Source of the DNA: Macrocybe gigantea
Taxonomy: Eukaryota; Basidiomycota; Agaricomycetes; Agaricales; Callistosporiaceae
Reading direction: 5' to 3'
NCBI GenBank assembly: GCA_011319805.1
Contig: SJRY01000234.1
Location: forward strand, 310,001 to 374,000
Length of the DNA stretch: 64,000 bases
How positions within the stretch are numbered: position 1 is the stretch's first letter; every line of letters begins with the position of its first letter. The notes beneath the pieces were generated by a model. That model was not told the origin of the DNA, did no database searches, and worked only from the letters and a program-made list of their open reading frames with translations. Below are positions 10,106 through 20,257 of the stretch, one piece after another. Both the position numbers and the translations under genes were made by a program.

Positions 10106-13100
10106 TCATTTGAATCCCATTCTTCGAACATACTCCTTCTCTTCCTCTAGCGTTAGTCTATCAGCCCCCGCCCAGTTTGCTGAGCTTGTTCTCGCCCGGA
10201 ATCGGCTTGTCCGTGTCTTGAATATCTCCTCCATCTTCAACGGCCGGACGGCCCCGAAGATCTCATCCGGATTGATTGTACTCTGCATTTGGAGGGCGTG
10301 TCGCAGCTCTGGCGATTGGGCCCAATCAGGCGGATCAAATGTCCGAGGTTTATCTTCGTCCTCAGAATCGGAGTACTCGCTATTGATATCCGGTAACTCG
10401 ATGCTTTCGCTCGGAACAACCGGTTCCGTAAGCTTCGCAGCATGCAGTTGGGCTTCGGCGCGAGCAGCCATCTGATTCTGAAGTAATTGAGATGGTTGGG
10501 CAAGGCCGTCATCGTTCACTTCGGCCACTTTCGTCTTCCCTTTATGAACGGATAACTTCTGTTCCCCAGGCATCTTCGAGTAACTTGGTGCGGCGAAAGT
10601 CGAGGATGCATTGTAGATCGCACTCGACGTTAGAGCCGAGGGTTGCTTCAACATCTTTGCGACTGATTTCAGTGCCGGTTTTTTCATTTCCGACTTCTTC
10701 TCTTCGTCGATTGTGATTTTACGCTTTTTCGCATTCTCCTCCTCCTTAATCCAGTTTAGGTGAATGCTTTTGATAGAGAATAAAGAGAGGAATACCTTTT
10801 TATTAATCGTTGCCTTTAGGGTCCGTTTCTCCGTTATTTCCTCTCGCTCCCGTTTGCGACGCTCGTTTTCCTCTTTCATCTTTCTCTCCTGCTCCTGCAA
10901 CCGCGCCTTTTCTTCTTCGGCTTTCCTTTGCATAGCCAGCTGGCGTCGATGTTCCATCTCCTTTAGCCTTGCGGCCTTCTTGTCATTCTCCTCTTGTTGC
11001 TACGTGTATCATCAGTGACAAGTCCATCCCCACCCCTAGAAGAAACTCAAACCTTCTTGGCCGCCGCCGCCGCCATTTGGAGAACCTTTTTCACCTCTGG
11101 TTTGCTCTTCTTGTTGGCACCAAGGGCATTGCTGATGAGTTTAGAAGCTTGGCCGAAAAAGCCGGGCTGAGACTGCGACGAGACGGAAGATAATAGTGAG
11201 ATATGGCTCTCGCTTGCTTTGCCTTTCAGCTGACGAGGTCAAGAGATTCAGTGAATGAGCCTACATCTTTGGGAAACCATACCACGCACTTTTGACGAAC
11301 CAAAATAATAGCCAGTATCGGCCATATCCTGGGTCGGATCTTCGTCGGATTGGTCGTTGCCACGATCTATCTGACATTCTGTCGGCTCGGCGCCCATTTC
11401 CTGGGCTCCCAATATCGCCCGATAATCAGTGGCCATTGTAGCATCATCCTGAACAGCGGGATTTGAGGCTAAAGGACCGGTGTCGTCTTGGGAATGCAGT
11501 GTACTCCATGTGAGGCTGTCTTCTTTATCCACACCGAAGGTCCACGGAACTCCCGATGCAATTTTTTCATCAAGAGGCCAACTATCGTCTTCGTCTATTG
11601 CGTTCACACGCTCGTTCAGCGAATCTGTGTCAGACTGGATTGGACAATTTGCTTGAGCACTGGTCAACCACGGGGGATCAAATGTCGTGTATTGGAGCGA
11701 TGCACCAGGACTTGGTTCCTTGAATATCTTGGTTTGCAAAGGCGGAGAAGTAACTGAACGAGGTTTGGAAGAAGTCGAGGTAGGGGGTATAAATACGGGC
11801 CCGGTGAGCAGTGTTCGGTTGGGTGGATGAGAAATGGGGGTTGAATGGGGAGGGATGGTCGTCGTGTTCTCCTGGTTTGCCTTTGGTGCACTTGAATGAC
11901 TCTTGCTTTGTTGTACGACAAGGTCCGAAAGGCTTAGCTGCTGATGGGCAGGCGCCTCCGATTTGGTAGCCAGATCCTTCCCAGCAATTTCGGCGGACTG
12001 CGAGGAATGACCCAAATCGTTAGCAATCGTCATAACTTCCTCACTGTTCCTTTCGGCGATCCTGGCTTCTGCAGCTGCTCGAGCCTCAGCAAGCGCATTG
12101 GCAGCTGCGCCAGTGCCAGGAGATCTGCCTATGCTTTTGCCAACACGCGCTCCGATGTCTTCCACAGTTTTTTTCAACCTGTCTAGCATACCATCCGTAA
12201 CAAGGCTCTCATTAGCCAAAGGAGCTCGTGGCCTGATATTTCCTTCCTTGAGGACTCCTTCCGCATCGTCATGAACGTGCCGCTCCAGCCTATCCATTAC
12301 AGCCTGTTCGTTGGGCTTGAGGAACTTGTAAAGTCGCTCAGGTTCATCCAATTTGTAGGATCCAGGGTCTGTTGACATATCCTCGCTCTTCCTCTTGAGC
12401 TTATTGTGGACCGTTTGTACAAGTGCTGAGGTGGCAGTAGGAACAGCCTCGGTGCTGAGGTCGATCTGGCCCTTCCTGTTCGAAATCTCCATGGCTTTGA
12501 CTTCACGCGCTTTCTTCAACCAGGACGTGCGTTTATCAGGGATCGCATGCGGCGTGGCATGATGTGCCAAAGCAGAGCTAGAAGATGATTCTTGCGGTAC
12601 GCGCATAGATTTACGCAGAGGAAGGGGTGCAGGCAGGGAGGGGAATGATGATCCAGTTAATGTGAAGTTTTCGACGATGAGCTTTGAATCGGGCAATACG
12701 GCACCTGCCTCCTGCTCCGATCCTGTTTGCCTCGTTGAATCTGATGGGCTGACTTGCTCTGGCGCATCGAATACATCGGAAGATGCCTTGATGTCCGACG
12801 AAGGAAACGCCTCAACTGAGGCATAGGAAAGCTCGGGCTGTAAATTTGTGCTGCTGTGGACCTGCGGAGCCGCCTTTAAACGTTCGTCAGGTTGTTTGGG
12901 AGGTACGTCGTGTGAATCCTCAGACCCGGCATGGGCCTGCATTGATCCACTACGTTCAGCCATTTCATCATCCTCTGCTATCATGGATAGCTGATTTGCT
13001 TCAAGATGTTGGTGACTAAGATCATCCAGGACAGGTATGGAAGCAGGGATTGGCTTCGTGGGGCGATATTGGACGGTGGGTACGTCTGAGCCACCGCCTT

Positions 13101-13537
13101 GCTCATGTGAAGTGGGATTAGCGCTATTGCCTAGAGCATTCTCAACTGGTGGAGTGGCATCCTAAGCTATTCATCAGACACTTTAACAATAGTTCACCGT
13201 AGAAGAAAACAAGTACATTCGAAAACGGAGTGGTGTGTACGAGCTTGGAGCTTGCGCCCTTGATGGGCAGGCGTTTGGCGAATGCCTTCTTTCGACTCGG
13301 AGTCTTCACCAACTCGATAAGCGGACTGTGACAACGTGCCATTGAGCCACTAGAAAAGGAAGAAATTGGCATGTCCTCCTACTCTTGTTTCACTCCCGAG
13401 ACAATGTTATCCAGATAATCATTAAGGAATAAGAATCCGTGAGTGTTAATCTGATCTTGGAATAACTGGCGGCCCGAATCGTTCGTCATCGACAGTAAGA
13501 CTGAGTTTGACCATTGCAGCAGCCCTGGCTGAGCCAT
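10106..13537 (-). CDS. Inner centromere protein (INCENP/Sli15/Pic1), chromosomal passenger complex
   Basis: Scaffold of the chromosomal passenger complex that binds and activates Aurora kinase. The C-terminal IN-box is clear: WAQSPELRHALQMQ, NPDEIFGAVRPLKMEEIFK, then a basic segment and the TSS-like Aurora site ARTSSANWAGADRLT. Upstream is a long charged helix (ENDKKAARLKEMEHRRQL, EEEKARLQEQERKMKEEN), the single alpha helix/coiled coil of the family. The N terminus MAQPGLLQWSNSVLLSM resembles the centromere-targeting region that binds Survivin and Borealin. Supported introns are 10745-10795, 11000-11052, 11230-11289 and 13162-13216. Between exon 1 (NIVSGVKQE) and the next block (SPLIELVKTPSRKKAFAK) an in-frame TAG at 13379-13381 blocks the frame. 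Only an implausibly short 30-nt intron would keep phase. An indel or a missed junction is likely. Confidence 0.9.
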
Positions 13538-13720
13538 GGTGGAGTAAAGGACTGACGAGTACAAAACAGACGAACACAGGCGCGGTACTTGTCACGTTGT
13601 TTGTGCACGTGATCGCGATTTTGCTTATGATGTCATAGGACGTTATCTGTCACTCTAACTTTCTGGCACGTATTTAAGGCAAGCAGGCATCCCCAAGATG
13701 CTCCCTCGAATCTTTCCCCA
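13538..13720. promoter_or_regulatory. Bidirectional INCENP/REC8 promoter
   Basis: 183 bp between the divergent ATGs of INCENP and REC8. It contains a CACGTG E-box-like palindrome next to GATCGCGATT around 13605-13620, and a TATTTAAG element about 47 bp before the REC8 ATG. Regulation by these sites is inference. Confidence 0.5.
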
Positions 13721-16683
13721 ATGTTCTTCTCGGAAGAGCTGCTTTCAACTCGAGACAGCGGTTTCGGTCTCCTTTGGTCTGTTCCAGCTCCCCATGCGCG
13801 TGGCTCGGCCCAATGTTGACTTTTAGATACTTTCATAGGCTTGCGGCTACATTAGGCCCTCGCTCCATGTTCAGCAGGCTTGCAAAGCGTTCAGTCCTTA
13901 CGGCTGACATTTCCAAACTTTGCAGCCTCATTGCTGAACCGCAAGAGCCCTTGGCTCTGCGACTCTCGAGCAACCTCATGATCGGAGTAACCCGGTGAAT
14001 GCACTGTTGCCTTTCGGTCCCGTTTCTTCTGCCACCACCTTATACGGCTATACATTGCCCAGCGTTTATAAAGGTCTGCCTCTACTCCACTGACCCTACA
14101 AACTCTGACCTTGATCCAGTCAAAGAAGAAATTTTTTACAACGACATCACCCACTGTGTTTCCGCAATGAAGAAAGTCGTTCAAGAATTGGTATCGAGGA
14201 CAGCCGTAGGACATCAATTAGAAATGGCACAACCTTCTGCACGGTCAGTAAAGAAAGGCGCTCAAGAGCACGTCAATGCGCAACTCACTCATTTAAGGCC
14301 TAAGTCTTTGACTTTGGTTCCGAACCTGCAAACAACTCTTGCAATGGACTTCGACGCACTTGTTGCGGTACGTCTAGTATTTAAAGTACGGGAATCTTTG
14401 GGATTCTATGACTTCGACTGTAGGACTGGGACGAATATCTCAACATCGCCAGTGAACCACTTTGTTTAGCCGTAGTGGCATATCCTCCTAAATGACCATA
14501 TTTTAGAACCTATTACTTTCGACGCGGCAGATAATTACGACGAGGAATTTGATACAAATCAGCCGCATCGACGATCTCGACACAAGGCCTCGTCGTTCCT
14601 GGGGGAAACCGGCCGCAGCAAGATGCACACGTTGTTCGAAAATCACGAATCAGTGCTCTCTAATTCTTTTGATACATCTGCTTATGACATAGGAAGCAGC
14701 TTTATCCTGTCATCTTCACCGCCTGGAAATTTCTCATTCAATGAGAATTTCCTCGAACCTGACATCTTGGACGGAGGAGCCCTCGGCGAAGAATTGGAGA
14801 AGGAATTAGGTTGGGGACAATTCTTGCAAAGACAGATGAGCCGTAGGTCCGACTTTGTACGCTCTGAACCTACTAATGTAGATTATGCGTAGTGCGGATC
14901 CGGCGATTGGTCTCCTCGGGGGCATGCAAATTGAAACTGAAGAGATGCCTATATTTGATGGTGGTAATCCTGTGATGATAATTTTGTTGATATTAATAAA
15001 GCATCTTTCTCACACCCACTTTTCGATCAGCTTCAAGAAGGTATGCAAAACGACGCACACCGTCGCCGAATCACGGCCTGCAGAATATCTTTCTCATGAA
15101 CGATTCGTTTATACTAGAGGGTCCCATCGATGACCATTCCCGTCATTTTCACGCTCAATATCATTGCAAGGTCACCAGCCTTCAGTATTTCCGGCCCTGA
15201 CAGAAGAGCATGCCATCGATCTGCTAAACAAAACTGCATCGAGAAGACCGAAGCGGACACGTCTTTTGCTGGATCGGAGAATAGAACTCACTGACGAGGA
15301 ATTGAAGGTGAAGAGTCCAGTCATTGATCCTGAATGATTCCTGCCACTCCGTTGAGCAGATAGCGCGCTTGCAATATTTGCAGGCTCAGATTGATCTGAA
15401 AAACGAGATGCATCTCAAGAAATTGGAGAAGAATGTCTGCTCGAAAGTACAGAGCATGATTTGGAGCGTTCCTTGTGGTGGTAAGCACTTATCGTATATC
15501 ATCTGCTGGCAATTTTACTCGCACATCTAAAGTGCAAGCTACTGTGCTCGCGGATTTCTGGGAGAAAAACTTCATACGCCATGTAGATACTTTGAATGAC
15601 CTTTCCGCCTCCGAAGATGGAGAGCCGCCAGTAAAGCGTCCAAAGTTGATACAAGACACCGAAAGCCAAGATGGGTACGCTCTAGCAACGACATCTTGCG
15701 TTTCACTCGAACGAGAAAATAGATTTCGCGGTATAAGTGGTGAAGTGTTCATCTTTGCAATGAAATGTTATCTGTGCTGACGTCAGGATCAGAAACCAGG
15801 AGCTCGGACCCCCCGCGTGAACTTCAGCGCTCTTCAGAGGTCATTTCGCATATCGCCTAAATTAGGATACTGCAATGAATTTCCTATCCAGGAACCAGGC
15901 CAAGGCCGACACATGCGACTTCTTCGATTCTCAGTGAAAGGGGAGCACCATTCCAAGATGACGCTGGAAATTTTGCCCGAATGGACCTGCATGACTCCTT
16001 TTTCCCATGGGATAATGCTGTTGGAAACTCTTCAAGTGACCAGTTTGATGCCTTGGCAAGTGGGCCAGTTCAGATGGACATCGGCATCGGTGATTTAAGG
16101 GCGTCTTCTCGAGTGCGAAAAGGCAGCTCTGTGATTTCGAGCCAAATAGAATACGTCCACCGAAGTCGGGGATCGTCTGCACAATTCAGGCAAAGTACTC
16201 AGAGCATTGGAGAAGACTACATATTTGACGGTACGAATTCAGTGTTCCTCGGAACGGTGCATTTGACTTGGACCTGCTTTAGTTGCAACACAAGATGCCC
16301 AAGGAAACGCAGAACAAACCGAAAACCAAGTTTTGAATCTCGAGCGAAACTCACTCAATTTCTTCCGGTCGGTATGAACATAACTGTTGCAAGTTGATTT
16401 GCGACAGTTGCCGCTTCTTTGTTGTGGTCCACAGGTACCTTAAGATGCAATCGTGTTCGTTACCACCGTCATATCGTCTCTTACCTTTTACGCCATCGCA
16501 TCTGCGTCCACAAGTAACCGACATGTCGCGGCTGCCGCCTTTTATCATTGTCTTGGTGAGTTCACCATTGGCTGCTTTATCAAATGCACAGATGGATCAG
16601 ATGTAGCTCTCGCGACCAAGGATATGATATCTCTCCAGCAGGGCACTCCATATGGTCCGATTTCATTGGTGATCCTGCAGTGA
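13721..16683 (+). CDS. Meiotic cohesin kleisin Rec8
   Basis: Alpha-kleisin that closes the Smc1-Smc3 ring. The N-terminal domain reads MFFSEELLSTRDSGFGLLW, LAATLGPRSMFSRLAKR, SVLTADISKLC, EPLALRLSSNLMIGVTRVYK, the Smc3-binding fold. Early exons are 13721..13776, 13839..13994, 14063..14073 (11 nt), 14120..14367 and 14424 onward (DWDEYLNIASEP). An acidic middle follows (FSFNENFLEPDILDGG, GEELEKELGWGQFL). The stretch RPKRTRLLLDRRIELTDEELK precedes an intron and IARLQYLQAQIDLKNEM. The C-terminal winged helix comes from ASTSNRHVAAAAFYHCL and 16607..16683 (ALATKDMISLQQ, ending ISLVILQ). SGFGLLW and the ADIxxLC segment fit Rec8 better than mitotic Rad21. Frames do not join cleanly near 14460-14540 and 14885, so several central introns are unresolved and indels are possible. 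Confidence 0.86.
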
Positions 16684-16890
16684 CTGGGTGAACAAGGGTA
16701 CTTTGTTCTTTGTTTGGTAGAGAATACGTAATGTGACGGAAATGAAACAAGAATCGTATGATCATGATCATCTGACAACTATCTACTCTGAACCGATATT
16801 ATTTATTCTCCACAGTCCAACTTGCAGTCCATTCGCTTGCGTTTCTTGACGCGCTCATTTAGCCGTCGATCCTTTTCCGGCATACGTAAG

Positions 16891-17823
16891 ATGAGCTCTG
16901 CTCGCTCTGCCGCTCAAGCTGTCCTCGCCAGCATTGACTTGTCCAGTTATGACCCGGAACAATCGAAGCTGATGGATGAGAAATGCATTCTGGTTGACGA
17001 GCAGGATGTCGCCATTGGCGCTATGGATAAGAAAACATGTGCGTTTTTGCATGGACGGCCTCGCCTGACGAGGACTGATTTGTGCGATAGGCCACCTTAT
17101 GCAGAACATCAACAAGGGCTTGCTTCACAGGGCCTTCTCTGCTTTTGTCTTCCGGCCGTCGGACGGTAAGTTGCTGCTCCAGCAAAGAGCCGCAGAGAAG
17201 ATCACCTTTCCGAACATGTGGACCAATACATGCTGTTCGCATCCCCTCGACGACTTTGACATCGAGAAGGTAGAGAGGGAGCAGCTTGGAGTCAAGCATG
17301 CAGCGTCCCGAAAGCTAGAGCACGAGTTGGGAATTCCCCAGTCGCAGACGCCCGTGGAAGACTTTCAATACCTGACCCGTATTCACTACCTCGCACCGTC
17401 AAATGGCTTGTGGGGTGAGCATGAAAGTACGCATGTATTCCATCCAAGTGTTTCTTCTGCGGTCGTGCTGTATACGAATTGACGCCTTGTTGCGTTGTTC
17501 AGTTGATTACATTCTCTTCCTCACTGCCGATGTCACTATCGAACCCAATCTCAACGAGATCCAAGCGTATAAATACGTGAGCAAAGCTGAGCTGCAGGCG
17601 ATGTTCCAGGATCCAGGTTTGAGCACGGTCACCCGTTAAAAAGATGCTTTGGCTCATCACACATTCAGAAAACTCCTTTACGCCATGGTTCAAGCTCATC
17701 GCTCGTGACTTCCTATTCGGATGGTGGGAAGAATTAAACGAGCGAAGGGATTCCGACGGGAAGGTTGTCGCTCAAAGCCTTGCAGGTCTTGTGGATGGCT
17801 CAAAAGTAGTGAAAATGGTATAG
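16891..17823 (+). CDS. IDI1: Isopentenyl-diphosphate delta-isomerase
   Basis: Interconverts isopentenyl and dimethylallyl diphosphate in the mevalonate/isoprenoid pathway. The model is join(16891..17038,17091..17426,17503..17616,17669..17823), 250 residues, all in frame. The Nudix-like fold shows NKGLLHRAFSAFVF, LLLQQRAAEKITFPNMWTN followed by TCCSHPL with the catalytic Cys, ASRKLEHELGIP, RIHYLAPSNGLWGEHE with the catalytic Glu, and FTPWFKLIARDFLFGWWEEL at the end. The ATG at 16891 (MSSARSAAQAV) is the first in frame. Open, Arg/Ser-rich sequence continues upstream to 16792 (see findings). A convergent unknown gene ends 73 bp downstream. Confidence 0.96.
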
Positions 17824-17896
17824 TTGACATCAATGGGCAATTCTCAACCCTAGAATATCATGTAGAGCACAATGTATCACGAAAAAGTATTGTCAA

Positions 17897-19191
17897 TCAT
17901 GATGTGGAACCGCGAAAGATGAACAATTCCGTTCTAGGGCTGCGGCGCAATAATCGTCTCCCGAGCGGTACGGAGGTGACAAGTTGGAACCCCAGATTGC
18001 TGATGATTTTGAGAATGTGCATCAAGAACAAGGATGGCTCTACTTGAGACGCTAGCATGCCATGTATCGTAAGTGAATACAGACATCAGACGCGTCGTTG
18101 ACAAACCTCCGGGTGTTCCCCACTTTTTGAGCTCCATGACCCGCAACTCTCGGGGGGCGTTTTCGGCAGTCTTAATTCTATGTGGAAGGACGTCCCTCAA
18201 ATGCGCATCCACGGTATACCTGAGTTGATCGGGCGGGTTGACCATCGTGAACCGCCGTCCGCTCTTGGAGAAATACGCGAGGAAAAATTGCGAATTCTCA
18301 TCGGCAGAGGAGATTTCAAAAATCAGGCGAGGCGTCTTGATCGCATTTCAGTCTCCTTTACGACGTACAAGGAGGACAACGGCGCACACTATTTCCGCTG
18401 TTGACTATGGTTTGGAACGTGAAACCCTGTGGTGTGCACATATGTTAGCCAGTTTGAGTGGATATAGCTTTAAGCATACCCGGCGCGCAAACAACACGAA
18501 CAACTCTAATACCAACTTCCAAGCTCTACATGATCAACTGACAAGGGGTATTATCCGAGCGAAGATAACGCACTGAAAATCCGGTCCTCTTGAAGTCCAC
18601 GGGGAGTCTCTGAATTTAACTGACCAGTCATAGCCATGTTGGGCGTCTGACTCAACTCCCCGCGGCCAAAGGGGCAAGATACACTGTCGGATCTCAACCA
18701 TGGCAGGTTGTGTGATATTTTCTAGTTTCAGTTCGTTGTCACCGATGAACAGCATGAACATATGGTCTGGGAACGATTGAGAACTGATATAGTGATGATG
18801 AGAAAGGGCACTTACGAGGACGGAAGTTTGGATCTGTCACCGGGACGAGCTCTGTCAATGGATTGTGGTACGTGGGCGGTATTTGGGACCTTGACATCTG
18901 ATTGGATTGTTGCCTTGTCAGTGGCTCTACGGTAGGAGGAGCTGTTTGTGGCTTTTTCAACGCAGGCTTCAGGCGGGGTGTGGGATTATCAAGGGCGGAT
19001 TCGGCCCTGCGGTGGTTTGCCGTTCGGACGGTAGCGGTGTTCGATGTAGGTGGAATGAATCCTCCCTCCCGGGTGTTGTGGTTGGCGGCGAAAGGGGGGT
19101 AAGGAGTGCCATGAGGGGCCATATACTGATTGGGGTAATAGCCACGGCTCTGATAATTTACTTGACCATGATAGTTATAGGGATTGAGCAT
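17897..19191 (-). CDS. Uncharacterised Agaricomycete-type protein
   Basis: The model is complement(join(17897..18042,18107..18335,18388..18426,18543..18766,18816..19191)), 337 residues, all phases consistent. The first ~120 residues are Pro/Tyr/Gln-rich and disordered (YNYHGQVNYQSRGYYPNQY, PTPRLKPALKKPQTAPP). The remainder is a compact domain that seems to contain two similar halves: an ENITQPAMVEIRQCILPLWP / WSVKFRDSPWTS unit with GFTFQTIVNSGNSTPRLIFE, and a later LMHILKIISNLGFQLVTSVPLG unit. Conserved-looking parts include FFLAYFSKSGRRFTMVNPP and LRVMELKKWG. I recall proteins of this kind in mushroom genomes but know no function. No signal peptide or membrane segment. Divergent from MPC1. 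Confidence 0.72.
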
Positions 19192-19528
19192 GCTTGCCGA
19201 CAGAGGAAGGATGTGGCGGTCTGGTGCAGGAGGGCAGAACGAACATGAGGTCTGCAGGCGCGCAGAAGAATCTAGTCTGCCACATGGGTTTCCTTTTCAG
19301 TGGATGGACTCGCGCGGCTGGAATACTGGTCAGATATACCGTAAAGACTAAGGAAATCTGGCAGCTCAGCGTGCGAGGGAGGACATGCTGCCTGGTAATC
19401 GTCGAGGACAGCTATGAGAGCGGTTGAGCAAGTGTCAGTTCAAGACCATTGCTACGCGTTTTACTATTCGATCAAGCCACGTGATACCCTTCATAATTCG
19501 CCTCATTCTCACCCCCGGCGTACGATTT
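19192..19528. promoter_or_regulatory. Bidirectional promoter region (unknown gene / MPC1)
   Basis: 337 bp between the divergent starts of the unknown gene and MPC1. It contains a CACGTG-type element near 19478 (agccacgtgatacc). No gene visible. Confidence 0.45.
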
Positions 19529-20167
19529 ATGGCCTCCACCTTCTTCACTTGGCTGCGCTCTCCAGCAGCGCGCGATTACTTCTTCAGTCAGTCGGACTCG
19601 GTGCTTCATTTGCACATACCGTCGTTTGACTACTTCTTTCTCAACAGGCACGCACTTTTGGGGTCCTGTCTGTACATTCTCATAGTGCTGGCACACGAAC
19701 ACACTCATCGTTTCGCAGGTTGCTAATTGGGGCCTTCCTTTGGCTGCTATCTCCGACCTGCGTAAAGATGAGGAATTAATCTCAGGGACAATGACGACGG
19801 CCTTGCTTTGTTATTCGTGAGTACGCAGATTCGAATTTTGAGCTGCTTATTGATTCTTTGATGCAAGTTTGGTCTTCATGCGTTTCGGTCAGTCACCTCA
19901 ACCGTGCGTCGTGCAAGTATTTTGACTCCGTACTTTCCAGCATGGCGCGTGAAGCCCCGGAATTACTTACTCTTTGCCTGCCACTTCACAAACGCCACCG
20001 CACAGTCGCTGCAAGACGCTCGCTTCGTCAACTACTGGTATTACGGTGGTCGAGACGGAAAACTGGCATTGGCAGAGAAAAGCCAGAGCCAGTCGGAGCC
20101 AACCAGCTCGGTGACGGCGGCCGTGAAAACCGCTCGGGAGGAGGCAAGGAAGACTGTACAAAAATGA
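19529..20167 (+). CDS. MPC1: Mitochondrial pyruvate carrier subunit 1
   Basis: Inner-membrane subunit of the heterodimer that imports pyruvate into the matrix. The model is join(19529..19586,19648..19667,19719..19816,19868..19887,19941..20167), 140 residues, all GT-AG with 51-61 nt introns. The family signature is complete: [59 protein letters not shown], then [20 protein letters not shown]. Two coding exons are only 20 nt. The C-terminal tail is charged. The gene converges with DNA ligase I, with about 90 bp between stops if the ligase frame is corrected. Confidence 0.96.
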
Positions 20168-20257
20168 CGCTGCAAAATACACAGATTGCCCTCGCTGTTG
20201 GATACCACTGTTCGCAATACATATATAGATATAAGAATGGTATCAGATGCAACATGA

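Noticed and set aside
16552..16606. Short open continuation after REC8 FYHCL
   Set aside because: It is the last REC8 intron (GTGAGT...GATGTAG). Removing it joins FYHCL to ALATKDMISL.
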